64,000 nt of DNA from Polynucleobacter sp. SHI8 (GCF_027944005.1 NZ_AP027204.1:1550001-1614000); one strand, 5' to 3'; positions 34,102-42,889 are shown, counted from the first letter of the stretch. Notes: generated by a model not told the origin, from the sequence alone. Program-made: numbers and translations.

Positions 34102-35190
34102 ATGCCGTGTATTTTAGTAGAAGAAGATCGTATTCTCCGTTTGGTTCAAGTGATTCTGAGTCAAGAAACGACCCAAGAGCGCTTAGATGCTTTTACTGAC
34201 TTTAACTCCACGGACCAACCGGATTTTCCGGGTTGGCTTAGTGCCATTCGAGGATCGTTAGATCAGTTGTACCCATCTGATGTGAAATTGATTAATAGTC
34301 AAGAAGAGATGCATCAATATTTGCCGCAGGCACATATTCTGATTGTTGAAAGTTTACAGGTTGGTAAAGCCGAACTAGAGATGGCTAAGCAATTATCTGT
34401 CGTCTATAAATTTGGCACGAATCTGGATAATATCGATCAGCAAGCCTGTAAAGAACATGGGATGCCTTTATTTACGCTGCGCAGAAGAACCAATACAGCA
34501 ATGGCTGAACATACAATGATGTGCATCTTAGCTCTGGCAAAAAGGTTGCCGTTGATTAATGGCTTAATCACGAAAGATCGTTTAGCCGCTGCTAACTTTG
34601 GCTTTAGGCCTTACGATACGCGTCATACGGCTGGGGCTAATTTTGCTCGTGTACCACAGCTATTGACTCTGAGGGGTTGTACTTTGGGCTTGCTCGGTTG
34701 TGGAGAGATTGGTCAAGAAGTGGCATTGATGGCAAAAGCCTTTGGTATGAAAGTCCTTTACCACAAACGTCAAGCTCTCAGTCCTGAGGAAGAGTCCCTT
34801 TTAGGGGTTGAGTACCGCTCATTTACAGACTTATTTTCTGAGTCGACCTTTGTCAGTGTTCATGTGCCTTTCTCAGAAGCAACAAAAGACTTAGTCGATA
34901 CATCATCTTTAGCACTCATGTCAAAAGGGTCTTTTTTAATTAATACTTCAAGAGCGCCGATTGTGAATCATGATGCTTTAGTAGAGGCGTTACAGACTGG
35001 GCAACTTGCAGGAGCAGCATCCGATGTGCACTATACAGAGCCGGCTGCAGAAAATGAACCTTTACTGAACATGAATCAAGTGATTCTGACGCCGCATTTA
35101 GGCGGAGGTTCTCGTATGAATGGTCTTCTTGATGCTCAGGAAATGTTACTTACGATCCAAGGGGTCATGAAAAAATTGTCTGCAGTTTGA
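34102..35190 (+). CDS. D-isomer-specific 2-hydroxyacid dehydrogenase
   Basis: A 362-residue NAD(P)-dependent dehydrogenase. Residues about 185-210 carry the Rossmann motif LGLLGCGEIGQEVA. Catalytic candidates are Arg in LINTSRAPIVNH, Glu in SDVHYTEPAAENEP and His in ILTPHLGGGSR, the expected Arg-Glu-His set. The N-terminal 50 residues are longer than usual for phosphoglycerate or glycerate dehydrogenases and contain no known domain. It would interconvert a 2-keto acid and a D-2-hydroxy acid in the cytoplasm. It is the last gene of the Bug-MmgE-dehydrogenase unit, 31 bases after the MmgE stop. Confidence 0.9.
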   Translation: MPCILVEEDRILRLVQVILSQETTQERLDAFTDFNSTDQPDFPGWLSAIRGSLDQLYPSDVKLINSQEEMHQYLPQAHILIVESLQVGKAELEMAKQLSVVYKFGTNLDNIDQQACKEHGMPLFTLRRRTNTAMAEHTMMCILALAKRLPLINGLITKDRLAAANFGFRPYDTRHTAGANFARVPQLLTLRGCTLGLLGCGEIGQEVALMAKAFGMKVLYHKRQALSPEEESLLGVEYRSFTDLFSESTFVSVHVPFSEATKDLVDTSSLALMSKGSFLINTSRAPIVNHDALVEALQTGQLAGAASDVHYTEPAAENEPLLNMNQVILTPHLGGGSRMNGLLDAQEMLLTIQGVMKKLSAV

Positions 35191-35383
35191 CATTCCTCTG
35201 CTTGATAAAATAATCTATATTAAATGCCCTAATTAATGGTGGAAAATGCACCAAAAGTTAAATAATTAAAAAGTTATTTAACTACTGAGAAGTAGTATCT
35301 ATGCCTTAGCCCCTTTTGAAAATATACCGCCGAATTTATAAAGAAAGTAAAGCTTCATAAAGTATATTAAATACTTTTTAAAA

Positions 35384-35803
35384 TTAACGAAAGTAAATTT
35401 CAATTCGATTGGATGTCCATGTAGCAACTCCAGTGCCAAAAAAATCAGCATCTTCAGTCCATACAGGGCAACCAAGCATCATTGCACAGGCCAAAACTGG
35501 CCAGTCATCGGCATCTCGAAAAGCAATCTGTTGCAGAGCCTTTTGTTGCATACTTTGATACAAAATAATATCAATCGGATGAATAATGGTTTCAAGTTGA
35601 TCCAGTACTGACATCGCAGCACTCTCATTAATGTTACGCTTTTTTAGAATATCAGGTAAATACTTTCTGGCATCTAGGTAAGCAATATCAGGAGCAAAAA
35701 ACTTTACTGAATCAGCATTTAAAACAATGAGATCTCGAACTTTTTTTCCTAAAACAGCACGAATCAAAATATTTGCGTCTAAAACAATTGCTTTTCCACT
35801 CAT
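35384..35803 (-). CDS. PIN-domain toxin
   Basis: A 139-residue PIN-domain ribonuclease, the toxin of a type II pair. Conserved acidic residues are Asp9 in VLDANILIRA and the cluster in RDADDWPVLACAMML and WTEDADFFGTGV. PIN toxins cleave RNA in a Mg2+-dependent way. It follows the Phd/YefM-type antitoxin gene after 13 bases in the usual antitoxin-toxin order. All predicted active-site residues are present, so it is probably functional. It is flanked by AT-rich spacers, fitting an acquired module within the catabolic region. Confidence 0.85.
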   Translation of the reverse strand: MSGKAIVLDANILIRAVLGKKVRDLIVLNADSVKFFAPDIAYLDARKYLPDILKKRNINESAAMSVLDQLETIIHPIDIILYQSMQQKALQQIAFRDADDWPVLACAMMLGCPVWTEDADFFGTGVATWTSNRIEIYFR

Positions 35804-35816
35804 GCAACCTTAGCTT

Positions 35817-36086
35817 TCATTTTTTTACAGTTGTATTAGCATTTCGACGTGCTATTTTGAAATCAGAAACTACAGATTCAATATCAATTTTTTTAGCGGC
35901 AAGAATTTTATCAAGTGCTTTACTGGCATTTTTCAAAGCGGTCATATCAGATTCAGCCTGTCCATTGGTTGGTATGAAATATCCAACTGTTTGACCATGT
36001 CGAGTGATTGCAACCGCTGAATTAGAAGCGATGAACTCAGCTAGTCCAGATCGGAATTCGCGAATACCTACTTTTGTTGTTTGCAT
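35817..36086 (-). CDS. Phd/YefM-family antitoxin
   Basis: An 89-residue antitoxin. I chose the ATG at 36086 because GAGGTGA lies just upstream and the Phd/YefM fold begins there (MQTTKVGIREFRSGLAEFI, then AVAITRHGQTVGYFIP). A longer in-frame ORF runs into the operator. The N-terminal half binds DNA and the C-terminal half (ALDKILAAKKIDIESVV) should cover the toxin. It is paired with the PIN-domain gene 13 bases downstream. An operator-like palindrome and promoter lie directly upstream. Confidence 0.87.
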   Translation of the reverse strand: MQTTKVGIREFRSGLAEFIASNSAVAITRHGQTVGYFIPTNGQAESDMTALKNASKALDKILAAKKIDIESVVSDFKIARRNANTTVKK

Positions 36087-36100
36087 ATTTATCACCTCAG

Positions 36101-36150
36101 AATGTGTATCTATGTGTACACATTTTACCATTAAAGATAACGTAAAACAA
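36101..36150 (-). promoter_or_regulatory. Promoter and palindromic operator of the phd-PIN pair
   Basis: On the minus strand a -35 box TTGTTT (36145-36150), a 17-base spacer and a -10 box TAAAAT (36122-36127) are followed by inverted repeat arms AATGTGTA/TACACATT (36101-36108 and 36117-36124). The arm nearest the promoter also completes a TGTGTACACA palindrome. The repeat overlaps the -10 box and start site, fitting antitoxin autorepression. Confidence 0.65.
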
Positions 36151-36410
36151 GGATATTATTTTATTTAACCAACCGCGAGGAAGAATTCTAAAATTATATT
36201 TAGATCGTTGGGCATTATTGACCACTCTACGTATCTAAAGCAAGGCGCTTTAGGCTTCTTTTGGTAATTTCATGTATTAAAGTGACTTGGTCGTTTGCAT
36301 ATTTTGATACGCTGATTGACTTTACGGAAATACGAAGGTATTTATCAAAATGTAGGCAGTGAACTATACGAATAAAAACTGGGTCGATAACTTACGAAAC
36401 TTAAAAAGTT

Positions 36411-38078
36411 TTAGGGAGTTTTTGACTCATACACGACTCGACCCCCAACAACAGTCATGAGGGGCTTGATAAACCGAATCTCGTCCTCTGGAATGGTTAA
36501 GTAGTCTTTATCTAAAACAACAAAATCGGCTAGCATGTCTTTTGCTATGGTGCCTTTCTTATTCTCCTCCCAAGTAAACCATGCACCTCCATGGGTATAG
36601 ATCTTAAGCGCTTCTTCTCGAGTGAGTTTTTGCGTAGGTCTGACCACATCACCCCGCCAATTTTTTCCGGAGATTAACCAGTGTAATGAGATAAAAGGTC
36701 GGTAAGAGGAGGATGTGGTGCCATCAGTTCCACCTGCTAATGTAATGCCACTCTGATAGACGGATTTTACTGGTGGGCTATCAATTGCCCTATCACCCCA
36801 ATTGGTCTTCATCAAATCACTTCCTAAGGATTGTCGATTTTGCATCTGCAATCCCATACCAAGCTTCTTCATCCTTGCCATAATCGCAGGTGTAATCTGC
36901 TCAGCATGCAAAAAGGTAATCCGCATATCTTTAATTGATGTCTTTTGATCAACCGCCTCTAATGAATCTAACATGTCATTCATCGTGGTTTCTAGAGTTG
37001 CATGAAATTGAAAGTTAATCTTATCGGGAACCCCTAAAGCAACGATTTGGCGTAGTTCTTCTTTTGCATCATTACTGATCGGAAACTGTTTTGGAAAATA
37101 GCCATCACCTACCGAATTTAAAACACCTTCTCCTAGTCCATTGAGAAGCAACATGTCATCACTTTTACCTTTGGCAGAATTGGCAATCCATTTTTGTGCA
37201 TCTTTGTAGTTGACTGTTGGGAAATGCAGCCCTACTCGCAAGCTCATTTGCTTGCGTCGCCAGGCTTCAAACAAAATGTCATAATCTCCCTCATCCACCC
37301 CAATCCCAAAGGTCTCTCCAACACTTGTCAAACCTGCTTGGTTAAAGTCCTTCATTGCTAAAACTAATCCTTCAATTTTTTCATCTAAACTTAATTTTGG
37401 AAATTGTCTAAGCGCTAACACTTGGCCATTAAAGCCTTTTATCAAACCATTAAAATCACCATTTATATCTTTGCCAATACTAACTCCAACTGGCATTGGA
37501 GTAGTTCCTGTGATGCCGCTTTTCTGCATCGCTTGGGAATTCATTTGCCCTACTTCCCTTAAGGCTTGAATATAGACTGGGTGATCTGGTGCAACCTGAT
37601 TGAGTTCTGCTAAGGTTGGCATGCGACCTTCTTTAATTTGACTTGGATGCCAGCCTCCTAGAGTTAAAATCCATGTGCCCTTTGGGGTGTTTTGCGCACG
37701 CACTCGAATGAGCTGAAGTATATCTGCTAGATTTGTTGCTTCATCTAATCGAACTTCATATTGCCAATACATTCCAGCTCGAACCATATGGATATGGCCA
37801 TCATTTAATCCAGGAATAATCGTTTTATTCCGTGCGTCGATAACTTTTGTGTTGTCTCGAATCAGTTGCTGTATGTCGTTATTACTGCCGACTTGAATAA
37901 ATTTTCCTGCTTGAACTGCAAAAGCCTCTGCTCTTGGATACCTTGTATCTACTGTAAGCACCTTGGCATTCAGAACGACTAATTCTGGTCCAGACTTCGA
38001 GACATCTTGAACCATGCTTTTGCAAGAAACAAGAAGTAAACACAGTAATGTGAGAAATAGTCTATTCATTTTTATCAT
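36411..38078 (-). CDS. Amidohydrolase family 3 (YtcJ-like) lipoprotein
   Basis: A 555-residue YtcJ-type amidohydrolase. The signal peptide ends in the lipobox LVSC (residues about 16-19), so it is predicted to be lipid-anchored, unlike the paralog at 666. Metal-site landmarks are IPGLNDGHIHMVRAG (HxH), FLHAEQITP (His) and GGTDGTTSSSYRP (Asp). The C-terminal element DMLADFVVLDKDYLTIPED is typical and the length is normal. The start may be 38078 or the ATG three codons later. It is divergent from a small lipoprotein gene at 38223. The substrate is unknown; family enzymes hydrolyse amide or imide bonds. Confidence 0.87.
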   Translation of the reverse strand: MIKMNRLFLTLLCLLLVSCKSMVQDVSKSGPELVVLNAKVLTVDTRYPRAEAFAVQAGKFIQVGSNNDIQQLIRDNTKVIDARNKTIIPGLNDGHIHMVRAGMYWQYEVRLDEATNLADILQLIRVRAQNTPKGTWILTLGGWHPSQIKEGRMPTLAELNQVAPDHPVYIQALREVGQMNSQAMQKSGITGTTPMPVGVSIGKDINGDFNGLIKGFNGQVLALRQFPKLSLDEKIEGLVLAMKDFNQAGLTSVGETFGIGVDEGDYDILFEAWRRKQMSLRVGLHFPTVNYKDAQKWIANSAKGKSDDMLLLNGLGEGVLNSVGDGYFPKQFPISNDAKEELRQIVALGVPDKINFQFHATLETTMNDMLDSLEAVDQKTSIKDMRITFLHAEQITPAIMARMKKLGMGLQMQNRQSLGSDLMKTNWGDRAIDSPPVKSVYQSGITLAGGTDGTTSSSYRPFISLHWLISGKNWRGDVVRPTQKLTREEALKIYTHGGAWFTWEENKKGTIAKDMLADFVVLDKDYLTIPEDEIRFIKPLMTVVGGRVVYESKTP

Positions 38079-38222
38079 CTCTTTATTCTATCAACAGCCT
38101 AAAACTATTTTTAACATATCAATACTTCAGAGTGAGAATTCGTTCACACAAGATTAAGATCATATTTTCTTATATACACTCATATGTAAGTTAGCATAAT
38201 CGATCGGTGGTACAGTTGCCCT

Positions 38223-38717
38223 ATGAAAATACTTATTTTATGGATGGCCCTTCTTTCACTCGTTGGATGTAGTAAAAATATAGAAAAAGAAAAGATTTCT
38301 CTCTCGTGTAAAGGCCTCCTAACGTCAGTTTTAACGAAAAATGACGGCACTCTTGTGGAGTCTGCCCCCAAAGAGGTTAATGCTTTGATGACGGTCACCT
38401 ATGTTCCCGTATCCACTTCAAATGATCCTAGCAAATATAGTGATGTATGGCTCATTGAGTCTGATGATCCTGATTTTTCATTTATCACCTATAACCATCG
38501 TAGCGAAAATGATGTGAAACATATGTCGGTTGTCGTGGATGAGAAAAACATCCGAGTCAATGGCAGTCACTTAACAAAAGGGCGCGATAAGACGGTCAAA
38601 GTTTTAATCAACCGTGCTTCTGGTGAAATGACTAAGCAAGAAATCAATTTCCTACCGGAATACACCAACCCACAAATTTCTGAATACAAAGGTATTTGTC
38701 AAAACCTATCAAAATAA
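38223..38717 (+). CDS. Small lipoprotein of unknown function
   Basis: A 164-residue lipoprotein with lipobox LVGC (residues 13-16) after a short signal. The mature domain starts with a polar linker (SKNIEKEKISLSC) and looks beta-rich; two further Cys (LSCKGLL and KGICQNL) probably pair. No family is recognised. The general pattern, a Cys at the start of the domain and an IC near its end, resembles the exported unknown at 28380. It is divergent from the lipoprotein amidohydrolase. Confidence 0.68.
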   Translation: MKILILWMALLSLVGCSKNIEKEKISLSCKGLLTSVLTKNDGTLVESAPKEVNALMTVTYVPVSTSNDPSKYSDVWLIESDDPDFSFITYNHRSENDVKHMSVVVDEKNIRVNGSHLTKGRDKTVKVLINRASGEMTKQEINFLPEYTNPQISEYKGICQNLSK

Positions 38718-38823
38718 TAATTTTCAAACATTGATTTCGCTTGATCTCTTAACCCTATCCAAACTCTCTTTTCTTCTCCTCCAACATACAGAACTTAATT
38801 TTTGAGCTAGATTGATCATATTC

Positions 38824-38859
38824 TTTACATAACGTATCTTTTTTGATACAATATTTTCA
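38824..38859 (+). promoter_or_regulatory. Promoter and operator of a leaderless toxin-antitoxin operon
   Basis: TTTACA (38824-38829), a 17-base spacer and TACAAT (38847-38852) form a near-consensus sigma70 promoter. The expected start site, about 7 bases after the -10 box, falls on the A of the toxin ATG at 38859. No ribosome site is present upstream. The inverted repeat GTATC-TTTTTT-GATAC (38834-38849) overlaps the spacer and -10 box and is a likely repressor site. Confidence 0.6.
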
Positions 38860-39209
38860 TGTCTCCAATCAAATTAAAAGTTAAGTTTTACAAAACAGAT
38901 TCTGGCTCAGAACCTGTTAGAGAGTGGCTAAAGCAACTAGATCTAATCGATAAAAAAGTTATCGGTGCAGATATTAAAACAGTTCAATTTGGTTGGCCTC
39001 TTGGTATGCCTCTTGTAGGTTTTATTGAATCTGGATTATGGGAAGTAAGAAGTAGGTTGCAAAGTCATCGCATTGCAAGAGTTTTATTTCTTTGCGAAAA
39101 AGATTTTATGGTTTTGATATACGGTTTTATAAAAAAACAGCAAAAAACACCGCTGCCCGATTTGCAGCTTACACGCAGTCGAATCAAAAAACTGAAAGGA
39201 ATAATTTAA
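38859..39209 (+). CDS. HigB/RelE-like toxin (Gp49 family)
   Basis: A 116-residue protein of the phage-derived Gp49-like/HigB group. It shows the family pattern VKFYKTDSGSEPVREWLKQL near the start, then GLWEVRSRLQSHRIARVLF, and a basic C-terminus (KKQQKTPLPDLQL, RSRIKKLKGII). Such toxins cleave mRNA on the ribosome. The antitoxin gene starts inside its stop codon (TAATG, one-base overlap), so the two are translationally coupled in toxin-first order, as in higBA. It has no ribosome site and may be translated from a leaderless mRNA. Confidence 0.87.
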   Translation: MSPIKLKVKFYKTDSGSEPVREWLKQLDLIDKKVIGADIKTVQFGWPLGMPLVGFIESGLWEVRSRLQSHRIARVLFLCEKDFMVLIYGFIKKQQKTPLPDLQLTRSRIKKLKGII

Positions 39210-39496
39210 TGAAGTCAAAATATATTGGTTCTGATTTTGATGATTTCTTAAATGAAGAATCTCTTTTGCAAGAAGCTACAGCAATTGCTGTCAAAAGAGT
39301 GATTGCATGGCAAATCGAACAAGCAATGGAAAAACAAAATATAAATAAAACATTAATGGCACAAATGATGCACACCAGTCGTGCTTCACTGAATCGACTT
39401 TTAGATGAAACAGATACAAGCTTAACTTTAGCTACACTATCTAGTGCAGCTGTTGTTTTAGGTAAAAAAATTCAGATCAAACTCATACCAGCTTAA
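39209..39496 (+). CDS. HigA-like HTH antitoxin
   Basis: A 95-residue XRE-type DNA-binding antitoxin. The start at 39209 overlaps the toxin stop by one base and has AAAGGA eight bases upstream; an upstream in-frame ATG at 39092 lies inside the toxin and is rejected. Residues about 40-85 are the helix-turn-helix (NKTLMAQMMHTSRASLNRLL), followed by TLATLSSAAVVLGKKIQI. It should neutralise the upstream HigB-like toxin and repress the shared promoter through the GTATC/GATAC repeat. Confidence 0.88.
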   Translation: MKSKYIGSDFDDFLNEESLLQEATAIAVKRVIAWQIEQAMEKQNINKTLMAQMMHTSRASLNRLLDETDTSLTLATLSSAAVVLGKKIQIKLIPA

Positions 39497-39689
39497 AAAT
39501 AAAGTGCTTACCCCATCATAATTAATTCATGCACCACTGAAAATCAACTGAGACTGTGTAGTACCCCCTAAAAAGTAAACTATTTAGGAATTGTATTTTC
39601 TGTTATTTGTGGCACTTTAAAAAATAGTTGCTTAGTTGTGATTTTTGGATATGATAGATATTATATTTATAAAACCACTAACATCATTT

Positions 39690-39708
39690 CTCACACGTAC
39701 TTTGTGAG
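39690..39708. promoter_or_regulatory. Inverted repeat upstream of a hydrolase-Bug operon
   Basis: Arms CTCACA (39690-39695) and TGTGAG (39703-39708) flank a 7-base spacer, 39 bases before the ATG at 39748. It may be an operator for the hydrolase-Bug pair or the leader hairpin of its mRNA. The rest of the spacer from 39497 holds no convincing ORF. Confidence 0.35.
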
Positions 39709-39747
39709 TCTTGCATGCAGGTGTATGCCTAAGGAGACAGAAGTTTA

Positions 39748-40851
39748 ATGAGTAAAGATCCACGAGTTGAATCAGCTATTGCCCATTGGGCACCACGTTT
39801 TGTGTCCAATGGTATTTTACTGACCGATTTTCAGGAAGTGACACAAGGAATTGATCGCTGGGAGGATTGGACTAGTGCTTGGAGTAAAAGAGCCCTTGTC
39901 CACGAAAATCTCGGAAAAGAGGCATTAGAGCAACAATATTTCTTCAGTGCTAGTGAGCATTTATCCCGCGCTGCGGTGTATTATCATTTTGCCAAATTCG
40001 TATCGGTACATGATATTGGTGAGATGAGGGCAGCTCACATGAAGGCGGTTGAATGTAAACAATTAGCATTGCCACATATGCGCCCACCAGCGGTACGCGT
40101 TGAAATTCCTTATTTAGGAAAGACTTTGGCTGGTTTCTTAAGATTGCCTCATGCTGCCAATAACAATGGAGCATCAAGCAATCATCAAAAACCACCCGTA
40201 CTCATTATGGTGCCAGGCCTAGACTCAGCTAAAGAAGAGCTTGAAGCTTATGAGCTCCCTTTTTTGGCACGAGGCATGGCTACTTTATTGGTAGATGGTC
40301 CAGGCCAAGGTGAAGCTGAATATGATTTCCCAATTCGTGGGGATTATGAGGTGCCTGTCAAGGCAATGGTCGACTGGTTGATGCTGAGAAATGATATTGA
40401 TCATTCCCGGATTGGTTTATGGGGTGTGAGCTTAGGTGGCTACTACGCTCCTCGAGCAGCTGCTTTTGAAAAACGCTTGAAAGCTTGTATTGGTCTTGCG
40501 GGACCTTATGATTTTTCTGATACTTGGGAGCAGTTGCCACCACTTACTAGAGAGGCATTTCGGGTCAGAAGTCATTTGGCGACTGAGGCGCAGGCGAAGG
40601 AATATAGTCAAACGCTGACGATGAAAAATGGCATTGCTCAACAAATTACTTGCCCTTTGTTTTTAGTTACTGGCAAGTTAGATCGGTTAATACCTTGGCA
40701 GGATACCAAGCGAATGGCAGATGAGGCTTCTGGCTCAACAGAACTATTAATTGTCGAAGATGGTAATCATATTGCGAATAACCGCCCTTACCGATATCGA
40801 CATCGAACAGCAGATTGGATGGCTGAGCAATTAGATTTGCCACGTATATAG
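39748..40851 (+). CDS. Alpha/beta hydrolase, DHPON-hydrolase/FrsA-like
   Basis: A 367-residue paralog of the hydrolase at 23722. The N-terminal helical domain (about 1-115) contains SASEHLSRAAVYYHFAKF, matching the AAxYYHxA pattern of the paralog. Catalytic candidates are Ser228 in GVSLGGYYAPRA, Asp in TGKLDRLIPW and His in VEDGNHIANN. The DGPGQGEA motif is conserved. It starts with ATG after TAAGGAGAC. A Bug gene follows almost at once, the mirror of the Bug-hydrolase order at 22702-24897. A C-C hydrolase or esterase on a keto acid is plausible; the substrate is unknown. Confidence 0.85.
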   Translation: MSKDPRVESAIAHWAPRFVSNGILLTDFQEVTQGIDRWEDWTSAWSKRALVHENLGKEALEQQYFFSASEHLSRAAVYYHFAKFVSVHDIGEMRAAHMKAVECKQLALPHMRPPAVRVEIPYLGKTLAGFLRLPHAANNNGASSNHQKPPVLIMVPGLDSAKEELEAYELPFLARGMATLLVDGPGQGEAEYDFPIRGDYEVPVKAMVDWLMLRNDIDHSRIGLWGVSLGGYYAPRAAAFEKRLKACIGLAGPYDFSDTWEQLPPLTREAFRVRSHLATEAQAKEYSQTLTMKNGIAQQITCPLFLVTGKLDRLIPWQDTKRMADEASGSTELLIVEDGNHIANNRPYRYRHRTADWMAEQLDLPRI

Positions 40852-40871
40852 TAATTTTGAATAGGAAAAAA

Positions 40872-41867
40872 ATGACTCAATGGCGATTGACTAGAAGTAA
40901 AGCAATACATTTAACTTATGTTTTGTTGTTTAGTATGGGTCTTGGACTAACCCATTTAAATGGTTTTGCCCAAACCTTCCCAAGTAAACCAATCAAATTG
41001 ATTTCTGGGGCAACTGCAGGTAGCGCCTCAGATATTATTGCTCGATCTATTGCAGAAAAATTGCAGAATGAATTTGGAGTTTCTGTCATCGTAGAGAATA
41101 AGCCTGGAGCCTCTGGGACTCTTGCGATTCAAACCATTTTAAATTCTCCTGCAGACGGACACTCTATATTTGTTTATACGGGAGCGCACACTGTTTTGCC
41201 TCTGATCAACAAGGTAAATTATGACCCAGTGAAAGATTTTTCTGCTGTGACACCTCTTGCAGTAGTCCCAAATGTCATGGTTGTATCGCCAAATAAAGGT
41301 TATAAATCGGTCAAGGATGTCGTAGCAGCTGCTAAAGATAAGCCCGGACAACTCAATTATGCGTCGGCTGGTTTAGGCAGTGCAACGCATATGAGCGCAG
41401 AAAAATTTAAATTAGCAACTGGCATTGACGCGATTCATGTGCCCTACAAGGGTTCTCCTGAGGCAATTACTGAGACGATGACTGGGCGCATAGATTACTT
41501 TTTTGCGCCCTTAGTCTCAGCCTTACCCATGATTAAAGCAGGCAAATTAATTCCTTTAGCAGTGAGCACACCAAAGCGATCATCCCAATTACCGGACGTC
41601 CCTACATTAGCTGAGGCGGGTATTGCTAAATCAGAATATTTATTTTGGATCGGCATGTTGGTGTCTTCCAAAACTCCCCGAGATATTGTAAATAAATTAA
41701 ATCAATCCACTTTAAAAGCGCTGCAAGACAACGAAGTCAAAGATCGCTTAGTCAGTCTAGGAGCAGAAGCAATGCCAATGACCCCTGAGCAATTTGATCA
41801 ATTAATTAAGGATGAACTTAATAGTAACGCAACAGTCATTAAAGCGGCAGGGATTAAATCTGAATAG
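40872..41867 (+). CDS. Bug/TctC-family periplasmic solute-binding protein
   Basis: A 331-residue Bug protein. The ATG at 40872 with AGGAAAA upstream is preferred to the TTG at 40857. The signal peptide ends near GFAQ. Signatures are IKLISGATAGSASDIIARSI, in which the usual IVPF-x-x-GG is replaced by ISGATAGS, then ENKPGASGTLAIQ. This altered first motif may mean a different ligand. It lies about 20 bases after the hydrolase at 39748, so the two are co-transcribed. Its stop abuts the convergent aldo-keto reductase stop with no spacer. Confidence 0.92.
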   Translation: MTQWRLTRSKAIHLTYVLLFSMGLGLTHLNGFAQTFPSKPIKLISGATAGSASDIIARSIAEKLQNEFGVSVIVENKPGASGTLAIQTILNSPADGHSIFVYTGAHTVLPLINKVNYDPVKDFSAVTPLAVVPNVMVVSPNKGYKSVKDVVAAAKDKPGQLNYASAGLGSATHMSAEKFKLATGIDAIHVPYKGSPEAITETMTGRIDYFFAPLVSALPMIKAGKLIPLAVSTPKRSSQLPDVPTLAEAGIAKSEYLFWIGMLVSSKTPRDIVNKLNQSTLKALQDNEVKDRLVSLGAEAMPMTPEQFDQLIKDELNSNATVIKAAGIKSE

Positions 41868-42707
41868 TTAATCCCAAATTGGTGCTCTGCCAGCTGGGTT
41901 TGCTATTCTTCCATCCGGTTTAGCTAGTGAGTGGATTTGTTCCATTTCTGATGGGGATAGCGTGAAATTAAGTATATCTAAGTTCTGCGCAATACGCTCG
42001 GGATTAGACGATCTTGGAATTGGAATAATCTGCCCTTGTTGAGTGAGCCATCGTAAAACAATTTGTGCGATGGATTTATCCTTATTTCTTGCTATCTGGG
42101 AGAGGACTGGATCATCAAATAAACGACCACGCGCTAGTGGACAATAAGCCGTAAAAATTAAGCCTTTGCTTTTACAAAACGCTAATATCTTACTCTGATC
42201 TAGGTAGGGATGATACTCCGCTTGTAAAGAAACAATGGGTTCAGGGCAGAGCGACATAGCCTGCTCAAGTAAGGCAATATTAAAGTTCGCTACACCAATA
42301 TGGCGAGTTAATCCTTGTTGCTTTGCTAGCGCTAACGCAGTCATTGTTTCAGCCATTGGAATATTGTCAATCGTTGGCCAGTGTACGTGCAGCATATCAA
42401 CATAATCGACTTGAAGATTTTTCAAACTCTCATCAACTGATTTCGCAAAAGCATCTTTCGAGAGGTATTCGTGGGAGACTTTTGTTACTAAAAATATCTC
42501 GCTGCGTGGCACACCAGATGCACGTATACCTTCACCCACTCCTTTTTCTGAGCCGTATTTCCAGGCGGTGTCAATATGTCGATATCCTAATTTTAAGGCA
42601 TGGCAAACTAGTTCGGCACAGTCTCCTAATTGAGAAGTTCCAAAACCAATTTGAGGAATACTGCATCCTTGAGAGGTAATAACAGGTACAGATGTTGAAT
42701 TAATCAT
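41868..42707 (-). CDS. Aldo/keto reductase
   Basis: A 279-residue NADPH-dependent aldo-keto reductase of the 2,5-diketo-gluconate reductase-like group. Catalytic residues are visible: Asp in YRHIDTAWKYGSEKGVGEG (D-x-A-x-x-Y), Lys in IFLVTKVSHEYLS and His in DMLHVHWP. The NADPH-binding end has IPIPRSSNPERIAQNL, with the usual IPKS replaced by IPRS. It reduces aldehydes or ketones in the cytoplasm. The stop meets that of the Bug gene at 40872-41867 directly. It may belong functionally to the catabolic region but stands in its own unit. Confidence 0.9.
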   Translation of the reverse strand: MINSTSVPVITSQGCSIPQIGFGTSQLGDCAELVCHALKLGYRHIDTAWKYGSEKGVGEGIRASGVPRSEIFLVTKVSHEYLSKDAFAKSVDESLKNLQVDYVDMLHVHWPTIDNIPMAETMTALALAKQQGLTRHIGVANFNIALLEQAMSLCPEPIVSLQAEYHPYLDQSKILAFCKSKGLIFTAYCPLARGRLFDDPVLSQIARNKDKSIAQIVLRWLTQQGQIIPIPRSSNPERIAQNLDILNFTLSPSEMEQIHSLAKPDGRIANPAGRAPIWD

Positions 42708-42889
42708 ATGCGCTCCTTTTAGTATTTAATTATTAGGCGATCATCGTTGATCTGGACTCTTGAATGAACCGATGTCAGTCTAACGTCACGATTAAAGAGG
42801 GTACTCTTATCTTATCTTATCATTGCCTTCATTGATCGAGGCGGTGTTATTCGAAAAAAACGTCCCCTTGTTACTCAGATTTTTTTCTC

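Noticed and set aside
39541..39600. Possible insertion-sequence end (TGTAGTACCCCCTAAAAAGT)
   Set aside because: It vaguely resembles ends of IS3-type elements, but I found no partner repeat and no transposase fragment nearby.
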